Source of the DNA: JBCBSK01 sp039819185
Lineage (GTDB): Bacteria > Pseudomonadota > Alphaproteobacteria > Rhizobiales > Tepidamorphaceae
Direction: 5' to 3'
Assembly (NCBI GenBank): GCA_039819185.1
Contig: JBCBSK010000157.1
Coordinates: 1-8,367 of the forward strand
DNA length: 8,367 nt
The notes beneath the pieces were generated by a model, which had not been told where the DNA came from, did not search any database, and saw only the letters and a list, made by a program, of their open reading frames with translations. A program made the translations under genes and the position numbers. This document shows, in pieces, positions 1 to 6,598 of this stretch (its first letter is position 1; every line of letters begins with the position of its first letter).

Positions 1-410
1 CGATGATGACGTTCTTTTCGGACCTCACGAGCTTCCTCAAGGAGCGAGAGGGTCGCGAGGAGATGGCCCCGTTCGTGATCCCGCTTGCTGCCGCGGCTGG
101 GGATCTCGAAAAGGCAACCATGTGGTTCATGCAGAACGCCATGGCCAAGCCCGACAATGCCGGCGCCGGATCGACCGACTACATGCACCTGATGGGGCTT
201 GTCGTGCTCGGCTATATGTGGGCGCAGATGGCCGAGACGGCGCTTGAGAAACAGGCCTCTCCCAACGGCGTCGACAAGAGTTTCCTGGACCGCAAGTTGA
301 CGCTGGCGCGGTTCTTCATGGAGCGGCTTCTGCCCGAGACCAAGATGCGGCTCGCCCGCATCGAGGCTAGCGCGGAGACGATGATGTCGCTTCCCGCCGA
401 GGCGTTCTGA
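1..410 (+). CDS. Acyl-CoA dehydrogenase, C-terminal part (5' end outside window)
   Basis: This is the last 135 residues or so of an acyl-CoA dehydrogenase, the flavoenzyme that makes the trans-2-enoyl-CoA in the first step of beta-oxidation. The frame is open to the window edge, with complete codons from base 3, so the visible ATGs are internal and the gene starts upstream. The catalytic and FAD-binding core is not in view. What remains resembles the extra C-terminal helical domain of the long (about 590-residue) FadE/DmdC-type dehydrogenases: alanine-rich helices, then LARFFMERLLPETKMRLARI and the ending MMSLPAEAF, which is typical of alphaproteobacterial members. The downstream thiolase and FadB-like genes support a beta-oxidation role. 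Chain-length preference cannot be read from this part. A DmdC-like role on methylmercaptopropionyl-CoA is possible but unsupported here. Confidence 0.85.
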   Translation, partial: MMTFFSDLTSFLKEREGREEMAPFVIPLAAAAGDLEKATMWFMQNAMAKPDNAGAGSTDYMHLMGLVVLGYMWAQMAETALEKQASPNGVDKSFLDRKLTLARFFMERLLPETKMRLARIEASAETMMSLPAEAF

Positions 411-414
411 GGAG
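411..414 (+). promoter_or_regulatory. Ribosome binding site supporting a TTG start
   Basis: GGAG follows directly on the TGA stop of the acyl-CoA dehydrogenase and lies 8 bases before the TTG at 423. No in-frame ATG gives a sensible alternative, so this site decides the start of the small gene. Confidence 0.5.
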
Positions 415-422
415 ACGAAGTC

Positions 423-680
423 TTGGCAAAAAGATCAGACCTGCTGGCTTGGGTTGAAGAAGCACTTCGCATAAACGATGGAAGGGCCTCTATTCCGCAG
501 GTGGCAAAGACCATTTGGGAGCTCCATAGTGACGAGCTCAAAGCGTCCGGTGATCTACAGTATACTTGGCAATACGATATGCGTTGGGCCGCAACTCAGC
601 TTCGAAAACAGAACAAGATGAACGAGTCAAATCGGTCACCCAAGGGGATTTGGGTACTTAAGGGCGAGGATTCCCAATGA
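423..680 (+). CDS. Small hypothetical protein, probable winged-helix fold
   Basis: This encodes 85 residues from a TTG start and I do not recognise a named family. The predicted layout is helix 1 (about 3–16, SDLLAWVEEALR), helix 2 (about 23–36, IPQVAKTIWELH), helix 3 (about 48–64, TWQYDMRWAATQLRKQ) and a short beta hairpin (about 71–80, SPKGIWVLKG). That order, with the final aromatic strand, resembles small winged-helix domains such as the N-terminal domain of Mrr-type restriction proteins. DNA binding is therefore an inference. There is no signal peptide or membrane segment. It lies 12 bases after the dehydrogenase and overlaps the thiolase start by ATGA, so it is part of the operon. It is near 50% GC by hand count and uses codons such as ATA and AGA, unlike its neighbours. 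This may reflect later acquisition. It could be a regulator of the operon or a passenger. Confidence 0.75.
   Translation: MAKRSDLLAWVEEALRINDGRASIPQVAKTIWELHSDELKASGDLQYTWQYDMRWAATQLRKQNKMNESNRSPKGIWVLKGEDSQ
666..670 (+). promoter_or_regulatory. Ribosome binding site of the thiolase gene
   Basis: GAGGA lies inside the last codons of the 85-residue gene, 6 bases before the ATG at 677. With the ATGA stop/start overlap it supports that ATG as the thiolase start and translational coupling between the two genes. Confidence 0.5.
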
Positions 681-1882
681 CCGATTGCTATATCTATGAT
701 GCGGTGCGCACGCCGCGCGGGCGTGGCAAGGCGGATGGCGCCCTGCATGAGTGCACGGCGCTGCATCTCGCCAAAACGGCGCTTGATGCCATCCGCGACC
801 GCAACGATCTCGACACGGGCCTCGTCGACGACGTCGTGCTCGGCTGTGTCGATCCGATCGGCGAGCAGGGCGGTGATATCGCCCGCGCCGCTGTCTTCGC
901 GTCGGGCTACGGCGATCATGTTCCCGGGATCCAGATCAACCGGTTTTGTGCGTCGGGCTTGGAAGCGGTGAACTTCGCCGCCTCCCGCGTTATGGCCGGG
1001 CAATATGATATGGCCGTAGCCGGCGGCGTTGAATCCATGAGCCGCATCCCGATGGGCTCGTCGGGCGCGGCACTCGCCGCCGATCCCGCCGCGGCATTGC
1101 CGGGCTATTTCATTCCACAGGGTATCGCCGCGGATCTGATCGCGACGAAATATGGCTTCTCGCGTGACGAGGTCGACGCTTTTGCCGTTGAAAGCCAGGC
1201 GCGCGCGAAGTCAGCCTGGGATGATGGGCGCTTTGAGAAGTCTGTTGTGCCGGTCCGGGACATTAACGGGCTGACGATTGCCGATCGCGACGAGCACCTG
1301 CGCGAGACGACCATGCAGTCGCTCGGCGGGCTCAACGCGTCCTTTGCGCAACTGAGCTCCATGGCGGGCTTCGACGCGGTCGCAATCCAGGCGCATCCGG
1401 AGGTCGACGTCATTGACCATGTCCATCATGCGGGCAATTCGTCGGGCATCGTTGATGGTGCGGCAGCTGTTCTGATCGGCACCAGGGACGCAGGCAAGGC
1501 CGCCGGGTTGACGCCACGTGCCAAGATCGCGTCCTTCGCGACGATCGGTTCCGACCCGGCCCTGCAATTGACCGGCCCGGTCGATGTCACCGAAAAACTC
1601 TTCAAGCGCACTGGTATGACGTTCGGCGACATTGATCTCATCGAGATCAACGAAGCGTTCTCCTCGATCGTGTTGCGCTACATGCAGGCCTTCGATCTTG
1701 ATCCAGCCGTCGTCAACGTCAATGGCGGGGCGATCGCCATGGGCCATCCGCTCGGCGCGACAGGCGCGATGATCCTCGGCACCGCGCTCGACGAACTGGA
1801 GCGGTCTGACAAGGAAACGGCCCTGGTGACGCTCTGTGTCGCTGCCGGGATGGGTGCTGCCACCGTGATCGAGCGGGTGTAG
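677..1882 (+). CDS. Acetyl-CoA C-acyltransferase (thiolase, FadA-like)
   Basis: This 401-residue thiolase cleaves 3-ketoacyl-CoA with free CoA to release acetyl-CoA, the last beta-oxidation step. The cofactor-free cytosolic enzyme is normally a homo-oligomer or bound to FadB. Catalytic features are all visible: the nucleophile Cys91 in NRFCASGLEA, the NEAF motif at 325–328, His357 in GGAIAMGHPLGATGA, and the second cysteine Cys387 in LCVAAGMGAA. The family's usual C-x-GGG-x-G loop is CVAAGMG here, a variant I associate with alphaproteobacterial FadA-type enzymes. Length is normal for the family (about 390–405). The ATG is set by the ATGA overlap with the preceding gene and by the expected opening, YDAVRTPRGRGK. 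The next gene starts after 3 bases. The FadB-like neighbour argues for degradative thiolase over a biosynthetic acetoacetyl-CoA thiolase such as PhaA, but sequence alone does not exclude the latter. Confidence 0.93.
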   Translation: MTDCYIYDAVRTPRGRGKADGALHECTALHLAKTALDAIRDRNDLDTGLVDDVVLGCVDPIGEQGGDIARAAVFASGYGDHVPGIQINRFCASGLEAVNFAASRVMAGQYDMAVAGGVESMSRIPMGSSGAALAADPAAALPGYFIPQGIAADLIATKYGFSRDEVDAFAVESQARAKSAWDDGRFEKSVVPVRDINGLTIADRDEHLRETTMQSLGGLNASFAQLSSMAGFDAVAIQAHPEVDVIDHVHHAGNSSGIVDGAAAVLIGTRDAGKAAGLTPRAKIASFATIGSDPALQLTGPVDVTEKLFKRTGMTFGDIDLIEINEAFSSIVLRYMQAFDLDPAVVNVNGGAIAMGHPLGATGAMILGTALDELERSDKETALVTLCVAAGMGAATVIERV

Positions 1883-1885
1883 AAC

Positions 1886-4093
1886 ATGGCTCTGAAAACC
1901 TTCACCCTCGACCTCGACGCCGATGGCCTTGCGCTGTTCACCTGGGACATGGCGGGGACGTCGATGAACGTCATCAATCTTGACGTCATGGCAGACCTGG
2001 AGACCATCGTTACTCGGCTCGAAACTGACGAGGCGATCACTGGTGCCGTGATCGCAAGCGGTAAACAGGCGTTTTCGGGCGGGGCGGATCTCTCCATGCT
2101 GGAAACAGCACTGAAGACCTATCACGCCGGTAGGAAGATGGATCCGGTCGCAGCAACGGAAGCCCTGCACAGCGAGACGAGCCGACTGTCCAAGCTTCTC
2201 CGCCGCCTCGAAACCTGCGGCAAACCGGTCGCCTGCGCGCTGTCTGGGACTGCTCTTGGCGGCGGGTTCGAACTTGCGCTTGCCTGCCACTACAGGGTTG
2301 CAGCGGACACATCGGGCGCCAAATTCGGCTTGCCCGAGGTCAAGGTCGGGCTTCTTCCCGGCGCAGGCGGCACCCAACGGATCAGCCGTATTCTGTCGCA
2401 TCAGGACGCATTGCAGCTCCTGATGCAGGGACGCGAGCTACGCGCCCGCCAGGCGAAGGGCATGGGGCTAATCGATGACATCGTACCCGCCAACGCATTG
2501 ACCGATGTTGCCAAAGCCTGGGTGCGCGACTGCAAGACACCGACGCAAGCCTGGGACCGCAAGGGGTTCAAGCTTCCGGGTGGCCGCGTCTGGAGCCCGC
2601 ACGGGGCGCAGACCTTCATAGCTGCGAACGCCATTCTGCGCCGCGAGACCGCGCTGAACTATCCTGCGGCCCGCATGATCCTCGCATGCGTCTATGAAGG
2701 GCTACAGGTGCCGATCGACACCGGCCTCACGATTGAATCCCGTTACTTCACCAAGGCGATCGCCTCTCCCGAAGCCGCCGCGATGATCCGCACCCTGTTC
2801 CTGTCCATGCAGGAGCTCAACAAGGGTGCACGCCGGCCGAAGGATGTTCCCGACCGCACACCGAAAAAGGTCGGCGTTATTGGGGCCGGCTTCATGGGCT
2901 GTGGTGTTGCCTATGTGACCGCTGCGGCCGGTATGGAAACGGTCGTGCTCGACAGCGACCCGGAAGCACTGGAACGCGCCCGCGCGCATGCCGAACGCCA
3001 GATCGCCGACCAGATCGGTAAGGGGCGCGCTCAACCCGAGGACAAGGCGGCGCTTCTTGATCGGCTGGACGTGACCGATGATTACGCGGCACTCGAAGGA
3101 TGCGATCTCGTCATCGAGGCGGTGTTCGAGGACACCGGCATCAAGGCCGATGTCACCCAGTCGGCCGAAGCACATTTGAGCAACGATGCGGTGTTTGCGT
3201 CGAACACCTCAACGCTCCCGATCACCGGCCTTGCCAAGGCGAGTTGCCGGCCGGGCCAGTTCATCGGCATCCATTTCTTCTCGCCTGTCGAGAAGATGCG
3301 TCTGGTCGAGATCATCCTGGGGAATGGGACCAATGACGCGGCGCTGGCCACCGCGCTCGACTATGTCCGCGCGATCCGGAAGACGCCGATCGTGGTCAAT
3401 GATGCGCGCGGCTTCTTCACCTCCCGCGTCGTCGCGACTTATGTCCGCGAAGGGCACATCATGTTGGCCGAGGGCGTGCCGGCGCCGATGATCGAAACAG
3501 CGGGCAAGCTTGCGGGTATGCCAGTCGGGCCTTTGGCGCTAAACGATGAAGTTGCCGTCGATCTTGCCTGGAAGATCCTTGACGCGACCCGCAAGGAGAT
3601 GGGCGAGGACGCGGTCGATCCACGCCAGATGCACATTCTAGAAGAAATGGTGATCAAGCGCGGTCGACTCGGGCGCAAGAACCAGAAAGGCTTTTATGAC
3701 TATACCGATACCGGCGAAAAGCGTCTCTGGCCCGGCCTGAGCGAGATATCCGGCGCTCAATTGGACCCTGAGGCCGTTGATGTCGATGAGCTGAAACGCC
3801 GCTTCCTGGTCGTCCAGGCGCTCGAATCCGCCCGCTGCGTTTCCGACAAGGTCATCACCGATGTTCGCGAGGCAGATGTCGGTGCGATCCTCGGTTTTGG
3901 CTATGCGCCCCATACCGGCGGGCCGCTGACCTATATCGATCAAATGGGAACGGCGACATTCGTGACGCTCTGCAAGGCCCTGGCAGAACGCCTTGGCCCG
4001 CGGTTCCAGCCCGATGTGCTGCTTGAGGAGATGGCGGGCGCCGGCGAGACCTTCTATGCCCGGTTTGCGCCTGAGAAGGACAAGGCCGCATGA
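1886..4093 (+). CDS. Bifunctional enoyl-CoA hydratase / 3-hydroxyacyl-CoA dehydrogenase (FadB/FadJ-like)
   Basis: This 735-residue multifunctional enzyme hydrates 2-enoyl-CoA and then oxidises the L-3-hydroxyacyl-CoA with NAD+, the two middle steps of beta-oxidation. The crotonase domain (about 1–200) shows the oxyanion-hole segment FSGGADLSML (63–72) and the two acid/base glutamates, Glu129 in GGGFELALAC and Glu151 in GLPEVKVGLLPGAGGTQR. The linker runs to about 325. The NAD-binding Rossmann domain opens with GAGFMG (333–338). In the dehydrogenase site, Ser442 (NTSTL), His463 (GIHFFSPVEKMRLVE) and Glu475 sit at the expected spacings. The residue that is Asn in human HAD and E. coli FadB (…NR) is Ser513 in GFFTSR, as in mycobacterial FadB-type proteins. 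Two C-terminal helical domains follow. The gene starts 3 bases after the thiolase, so the two probably form the alpha2beta2 trifunctional complex. It ends in an ATGA overlap with the next gene. Confidence 0.93.
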   Translation: MALKTFTLDLDADGLALFTWDMAGTSMNVINLDVMADLETIVTRLETDEAITGAVIASGKQAFSGGADLSMLETALKTYHAGRKMDPVAATEALHSETSRLSKLLRRLETCGKPVACALSGTALGGGFELALACHYRVAADTSGAKFGLPEVKVGLLPGAGGTQRISRILSHQDALQLLMQGRELRARQAKGMGLIDDIVPANALTDVAKAWVRDCKTPTQAWDRKGFKLPGGRVWSPHGAQTFIAANAILRRETALNYPAARMILACVYEGLQVPIDTGLTIESRYFTKAIASPEAAAMIRTLFLSMQELNKGARRPKDVPDRTPKKVGVIGAGFMGCGVAYVTAAAGMETVVLDSDPEALERARAHAERQIADQIGKGRAQPEDKAALLDRLDVTDDYAALEGCDLVIEAVFEDTGIKADVTQSAEAHLSNDAVFASNTSTLPITGLAKASCRPGQFIGIHFFSPVEKMRLVEIILGNGTNDAALATALDYVRAIRKTPIVVNDARGFFTSRVVATYVREGHIMLAEGVPAPMIETAGKLAGMPVGPLALNDEVAVDLAWKILDATRKEMGEDAVDPRQMHILEEMVIKRGRLGRKNQKGFYDYTDTGEKRLWPGLSEISGAQLDPEAVDVDELKRRFLVVQALESARCVSDKVITDVREADVGAILGFGYAPHTGGPLTYIDQMGTATFVTLCKALAERLGPRFQPDVLLEEMAGAGETFYARFAPEKDKAA

Positions 4094-4728
4094 CCCGTCG
4101 CATCGATTACTATTTCACGCTGCAATCGACTTGGGCGTTTATCGGCCACGCTGCCTTTCATGACCTGGCGGCAAAGCATGGCGTCGAGATCGCCTATAAG
4201 CCGTGCTGGCTTGGTGCGGTCTTCAAGAAATCTGGCGGTTTGCCCTTGAAGGAACGCCATCCCGTGCGCCAGGCCTATCGCATGGTTGAAATGCACCGCT
4301 GGCGCGACAAGCGTGGTCTCGACTTCGATCTTGAGGCAGCGTTCTTCCCGTTCGATCCCGCGCTCGCTGACCGCATGCTAATCGCGGTTTTGGAGCGTGG
4401 TGACGATCCGCGTCCATTCATCGAGGCTGTATTCGATGCGCTGTGGCGCAAGGGGCTCAATCCGGCAGACCGAGACGTGCTGATCGCTCTTGCAAATGAC
4501 ATCGATGCCGACGGACCGGCTTTGGCTGAGGCAGCCGAGACCGATGCGATCCAAGCGATCTATCGTTCCAACACCAATGCCGCGATTGCTGGTCAGGTGA
4601 TCGGCTCGCCGGGCTATGTGCTCGATGGTGAGGTGTTCTGGGGGCAGGATCGGCTCGACCTGCTCGACGACGCGCTGTCGTCGGGCCGCGCGCCCTATCT
4701 GATGGCGAATGCCGACGGCGAGGCATAG
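4090..4728 (+). CDS. DsbA-fold protein, 2-hydroxychromene-2-carboxylate isomerase family
   Basis: This 212-residue cytosolic protein has a thioredoxin/DsbA-type fold with a helical insertion, like HCCA isomerase and kappa-class glutathione transferase. The N-terminal strand IDYYFTLQSTWAF places Ser13 where NahD has its glutathione-activating serine, and there is no CXXC pair, so it is not an oxidoreductase. The C-terminal half carries the cis-proline region GSPGYVLDG (Pro174) and the family signature FWGQDRLDLLDD (183–194). The usual Ser-Pro after the serine is Ser-Thr here, and no signal peptide is present. The start is fixed by an AAGGA site 9 bases upstream and the ATGA overlap with the fadB-like gene. 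No naphthalene or ring-cleavage genes are nearby, so chromene isomerisation is unlikely to be its job. A glutathione-dependent step or detoxification linked to acyl-CoA breakdown is a guess from its operon. Confidence 0.85.
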   Translation: MTRRIDYYFTLQSTWAFIGHAAFHDLAAKHGVEIAYKPCWLGAVFKKSGGLPLKERHPVRQAYRMVEMHRWRDKRGLDFDLEAAFFPFDPALADRMLIAVLERGDDPRPFIEAVFDALWRKGLNPADRDVLIALANDIDADGPALAEAAETDAIQAIYRSNTNAAIAGQVIGSPGYVLDGEVFWGQDRLDLLDDALSSGRAPYLMANADGEA

Positions 4729-4798
4729 GCCGCGACCACCGTCACAGCAGCGCCATCTTAGCATGATGAAACTCAATCGAGGATTTCTTGGCTTCGAG

Positions 4799-4811
4799 GC
4801 AGACAGTCTGC
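4799..4811. repeat. Short perfect palindrome next to a start codon
   Basis: GCAGAC-A-GTCTGC is a perfect inverted repeat with 6-base arms, ending one base before the ATG at 4813. It occupies the place where a ribosome binding site would be expected, and only a weak GAGG lies further up (4796–4799). It could be an operator or a small RNA hairpin that hides the start, or it may be chance. Confidence 0.3.
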
Positions 4812-4812
4812 G

Positions 4813-5322
4813 ATGCGCTCCATACCTGCCATTCTGCCTGCTTTGGTGGTTCTGATGTCAGCGGCTGCCGTGATCGCGGCCTTCGGGCCTGCTTTGGCGC
4901 AATCGGACCAAGGTAGCGATCGGCCAGATGAAGATGGCCGCTACCTGTTGCAGCGGACCGATGACGGCTTTTTCCGCGTCGACCGGGAGACCGGTGAAGC
5001 GTCGGTATGCCGCGAGCGGTCGGTCGGTTGGACATGCCAACTTGTTCCCGACGATCGCGAAGCGCTGGAAGACGAGATTTCCCGCCTGGCGGAGGAAAAC
5101 CAGGATCTGAGGCGGTTGCTCGCGCGCCTGGAAGACGAGGGCGCATCAACGGGTGGCGACAGCGAGATAGCGCCTGAAGCCGATGCGCCGCCCTCCAGTG
5201 ACAATGGCATTCCCACCGACGAAGAACTCGATCAGGTGATGGACACCTTCGAGCAGATCATGCGCCGCTTTTTCGATATGGCGCGTGATCTTCAGCAGGA
5301 CCTTGATCAGTTGCCGCAATAG
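4813..5322 (+). CDS. Secreted coiled-coil hypothetical protein
   Basis: This 169-residue protein is of unknown function and is probably periplasmic. Residues 1–29 form a signal peptide with a hydrophobic core (AILPALVVLMSAAAVIAAF) and an Ala-Leu-Ala cleavage site before Gln30. There is no lipobox cysteine. A small conserved-looking domain follows (42–80, RYLLQRTDDGFFRVDRETGE). It contains Cys66 and Cys75, which could pair as a disulfide, and ends in GWTCQLVPDDR. Residues 81–109 have heptad-like spacing (ALEDEISRLAEENQDLRRLL), so a coiled coil is likely. An acidic, Pro/Ser-rich linker (110–135) leads to an amphipathic helix (136–167). I recall similar uncharacterised proteins in Rhizobiales-type bacteria. 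The ATG is the only in-frame start after the stop at 4759. It stands alone, 84 bases after the operon and convergent with the next gene. Confidence 0.8.
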   Translation: MRSIPAILPALVVLMSAAAVIAAFGPALAQSDQGSDRPDEDGRYLLQRTDDGFFRVDRETGEASVCRERSVGWTCQLVPDDREALEDEISRLAEENQDLRRLLARLEDEGASTGGDSEIAPEADAPPSSDNGIPTDEELDQVMDTFEQIMRRFFDMARDLQQDLDQLPQ

Positions 5323-5340
5323 GCGTTGTGCGGTTGTACT

Positions 5341-5826
5341 TTAGCGGAGTCCTAACGCGTAAAACCGCACTGCCTTCTCAGCCGAGTGGCGTGCGTCCCC
5401 AACAGCCTGAAACCCGAAGCCGAGATGGAAGGCGTGAGAGGTCGGGTTGTCGGGTTGCGTGTTGACCTCGCAGACGATGCGAGCATGACCGCTCGAGCGC
5501 GCCCAATCACGCAGGTCTTCATAGAGCCGCTTGCCGAGACCTGTGCCCCGTGCCGTTGCGGCCACGATCACCCGATCGATGTAGATGAAGCGATCAAAAC
5601 GCTCCTGAAGCCAGAGAAAGTTCGGGCTGTCATAATCGGCAGTCTGATCGAAGGCGATCAGCATCGCATCCGCAGGCGCGACGCCGCCTGCGTAAATGCT
5701 TACCCCGATCAACCGGGCCAGGCTGGCGGGATCGAGCGGCGAGGTTTCCTCGGCGCTGTCGTTGTTCAGCGCCAGCACTGCGGCCGGATCAAGGCTGATC
5801 AGCGGAACAATCGGCTTGTCAGTCAT
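5341..5826 (-). CDS. GNAT family N-acetyltransferase (COG3818-like)
   Basis: This 161-residue protein of the GNAT fold would transfer an acetyl group from acetyl-CoA to an unknown amine or amino acid. The acetyl-CoA pyrophosphate-binding motif A is clear at 85–103: RVIVAATARGTGLGKRLYE, with R-G-x-G-x-G at 93–98. It follows a beta-4 strand, RFIYIDRV. The later segment CEVNTQPDNPTSHAFHLGFG (119–138) is the beta-5/helix-4 region. It matches the small stand-alone GNATs grouped as COG3818, a group annotated only as predicted acetyltransferases. Length is normal for that group. The ATG at 5826 gives a natural N-terminus, but no purine-rich ribosome site precedes it. It converges with the secreted protein gene (18-base gap) and diverges from the other GNAT gene (26-base gap). 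Confidence 0.85.
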   Translation of the reverse strand: MTDKPIVPLISLDPAAVLALNNDSAEETSPLDPASLARLIGVSIYAGGVAPADAMLIAFDQTADYDSPNFLWLQERFDRFIYIDRVIVAATARGTGLGKRLYEDLRDWARSSGHARIVCEVNTQPDNPTSHAFHLGFGFQAVGDARHSAEKAVRFYALGLR

Positions 5827-5842
5827 CGCGCCAATCTATCAA
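5816..5842 (+). promoter_or_regulatory. Weak candidate promoter for the rightward GNAT gene
   Basis: TTGTCA at 5816–5821 (5 of 6 matches to TTGACA) and TATCAA at 5837–5842 (4 of 6 to TATAAT) are separated by 15 bases, shorter than the usual 16–18. If used, transcription would begin within a few bases of the ATG at 5853. That would fit the missing Shine-Dalgarno site and suggests a leaderless message. The match is weak enough to be chance. Confidence 0.2.
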
Positions 5843-5852
5843 ACTTGTCGCC

Positions 5853-6587
5853 ATGACACAGCATATGAACTCCGCTGGTCTCCCGATCGGGTTTCCGGTG
5901 CCGGATTGGCAGCCCCGTCCATATCCGCCGCGCACGGCGATGGAGGGGCGGCTGTGTCGGGTGGTGCCAATCGATGTCGATGCCCATGCAGGCGATTTGT
6001 TCGACGCTTTTGCACGTGACGGAGACGGGCGCAACTGGACCTATATGCCGTCTGGACCCTTTGCGGATCGCGATGGCTTTCGTGCCTGGCTGGCCGAGAC
6101 ATGCACTGGCGACGATCCATTGTTCTACACGGTCACAGACCGTGCCTTGGGACATGCCGTCGGCATGGCGAGTTATCTCAGGATCGATCCTGGCCCCGGC
6201 GTCATCGAAGTCGGGTTCATCCACTTTTCGCCGCTGATCCAGCGCTCCGCGATCTCGACGGAGTGCATGTATATGATGATGGCGCGGGTCTTCGATGAGC
6301 TTGGCTACAGGCGTTACGAGTGGAAGTGTGATGCGCTCAACGCGCCGTCGCGGCGGGCTGCCAAACGGCTCGGCTTTTCTTTCGAGGGCCTGTTCCGCCA
6401 GGCGACGATCTACAAAGGCCGAAATCGAGATACGGCCTGGTTCTCGATTCTGGACACCGAATGGCCAGCGATCCGGGCCGGCTTCGAGGCTTGGCTTGCG
6501 CCGGACAATTTCGATCCTGATGGGCGTCAGAAAGCGCCATTGAACCACTTCGTACCCGAAGGCCGGGAGATCGTTCGCGAAGTCTGA
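5853..6587 (+). CDS. GNAT family acetyltransferase, RimJ/RimL type
   Basis: This 244-residue cytosolic acetyltransferase is of the Acetyltransf_3 (RimJ/RimL) type. Its acceptor is unknown. The N-terminal third has the usual opening (GRLCRVVPIDVDAHAGDLFDAF, shown in part) and NWTYMPSGPF at 61–70. The core strand VIEVGFIHFSP (117–127) leads into motif A. Motif B shows as CDALNAPSRRAAKRLGFSFEG (159–179), where Asn163 and the LGF turn are typical. The signature KGRNRDTAWFSILDTEWP (188–205) places it in the widespread bacterial/fungal subgroup that includes yeast YIR042C, whose substrate I do not know. The ATG at 5853 and an in-frame ATG at 5865 are both possible starts, and neither has a clear ribosome site. 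The tail after 210 is family-typical. It is not closely related to the divergent GNAT next door. Confidence 0.87.
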   Translation: MTQHMNSAGLPIGFPVPDWQPRPYPPRTAMEGRLCRVVPIDVDAHAGDLFDAFARDGDGRNWTYMPSGPFADRDGFRAWLAETCTGDDPLFYTVTDRALGHAVGMASYLRIDPGPGVIEVGFIHFSPLIQRSAISTECMYMMMARVFDELGYRRYEWKCDALNAPSRRAAKRLGFSFEGLFRQATIYKGRNRDTAWFSILDTEWPAIRAGFEAWLAPDNFDPDGRQKAPLNHFVPEGREIVREV

Positions 6588-6596
6588 TGCGAACGA
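6571..6596. terminator. Candidate bidirectional hairpin between convergent genes
   Basis: TCGTTCGC (6571–6578) and GCGAACGA (6589–6596) are a perfect 8-base inverted repeat with a 10-base loop. It spans the stop of the rightward GNAT gene and the 11-base gap before the stop of the leftward thioesterase gene. That position suits a shared terminator. No T-tract follows on either side, so classical intrinsic termination is uncertain. Confidence 0.35.
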
Positions 6597-6598
6597 GA

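Noticed and set aside
1211..2401. 396-codon open frame on the - strand across the thiolase and fadB-like genes
   Set aside because: It lies opposite two enzymes with complete catalytic motifs and has no family motif of its own. Long antisense frames are common in GC-rich coding DNA.
5314..5333. Possible terminator hairpin (CCGCA…TGCGG) between the secreted protein and the leftward GNAT gene
   Set aside because: It has only a 5-base stem with a 10-base loop and no following T-run, which is too weak to support.
5386..5856. 156-codon open frame on the + strand over the leftward GNAT gene
   Set aside because: It mirrors a clear GNAT gene and shows no domain. The GNAT motif A on the - strand decides the coding strand.
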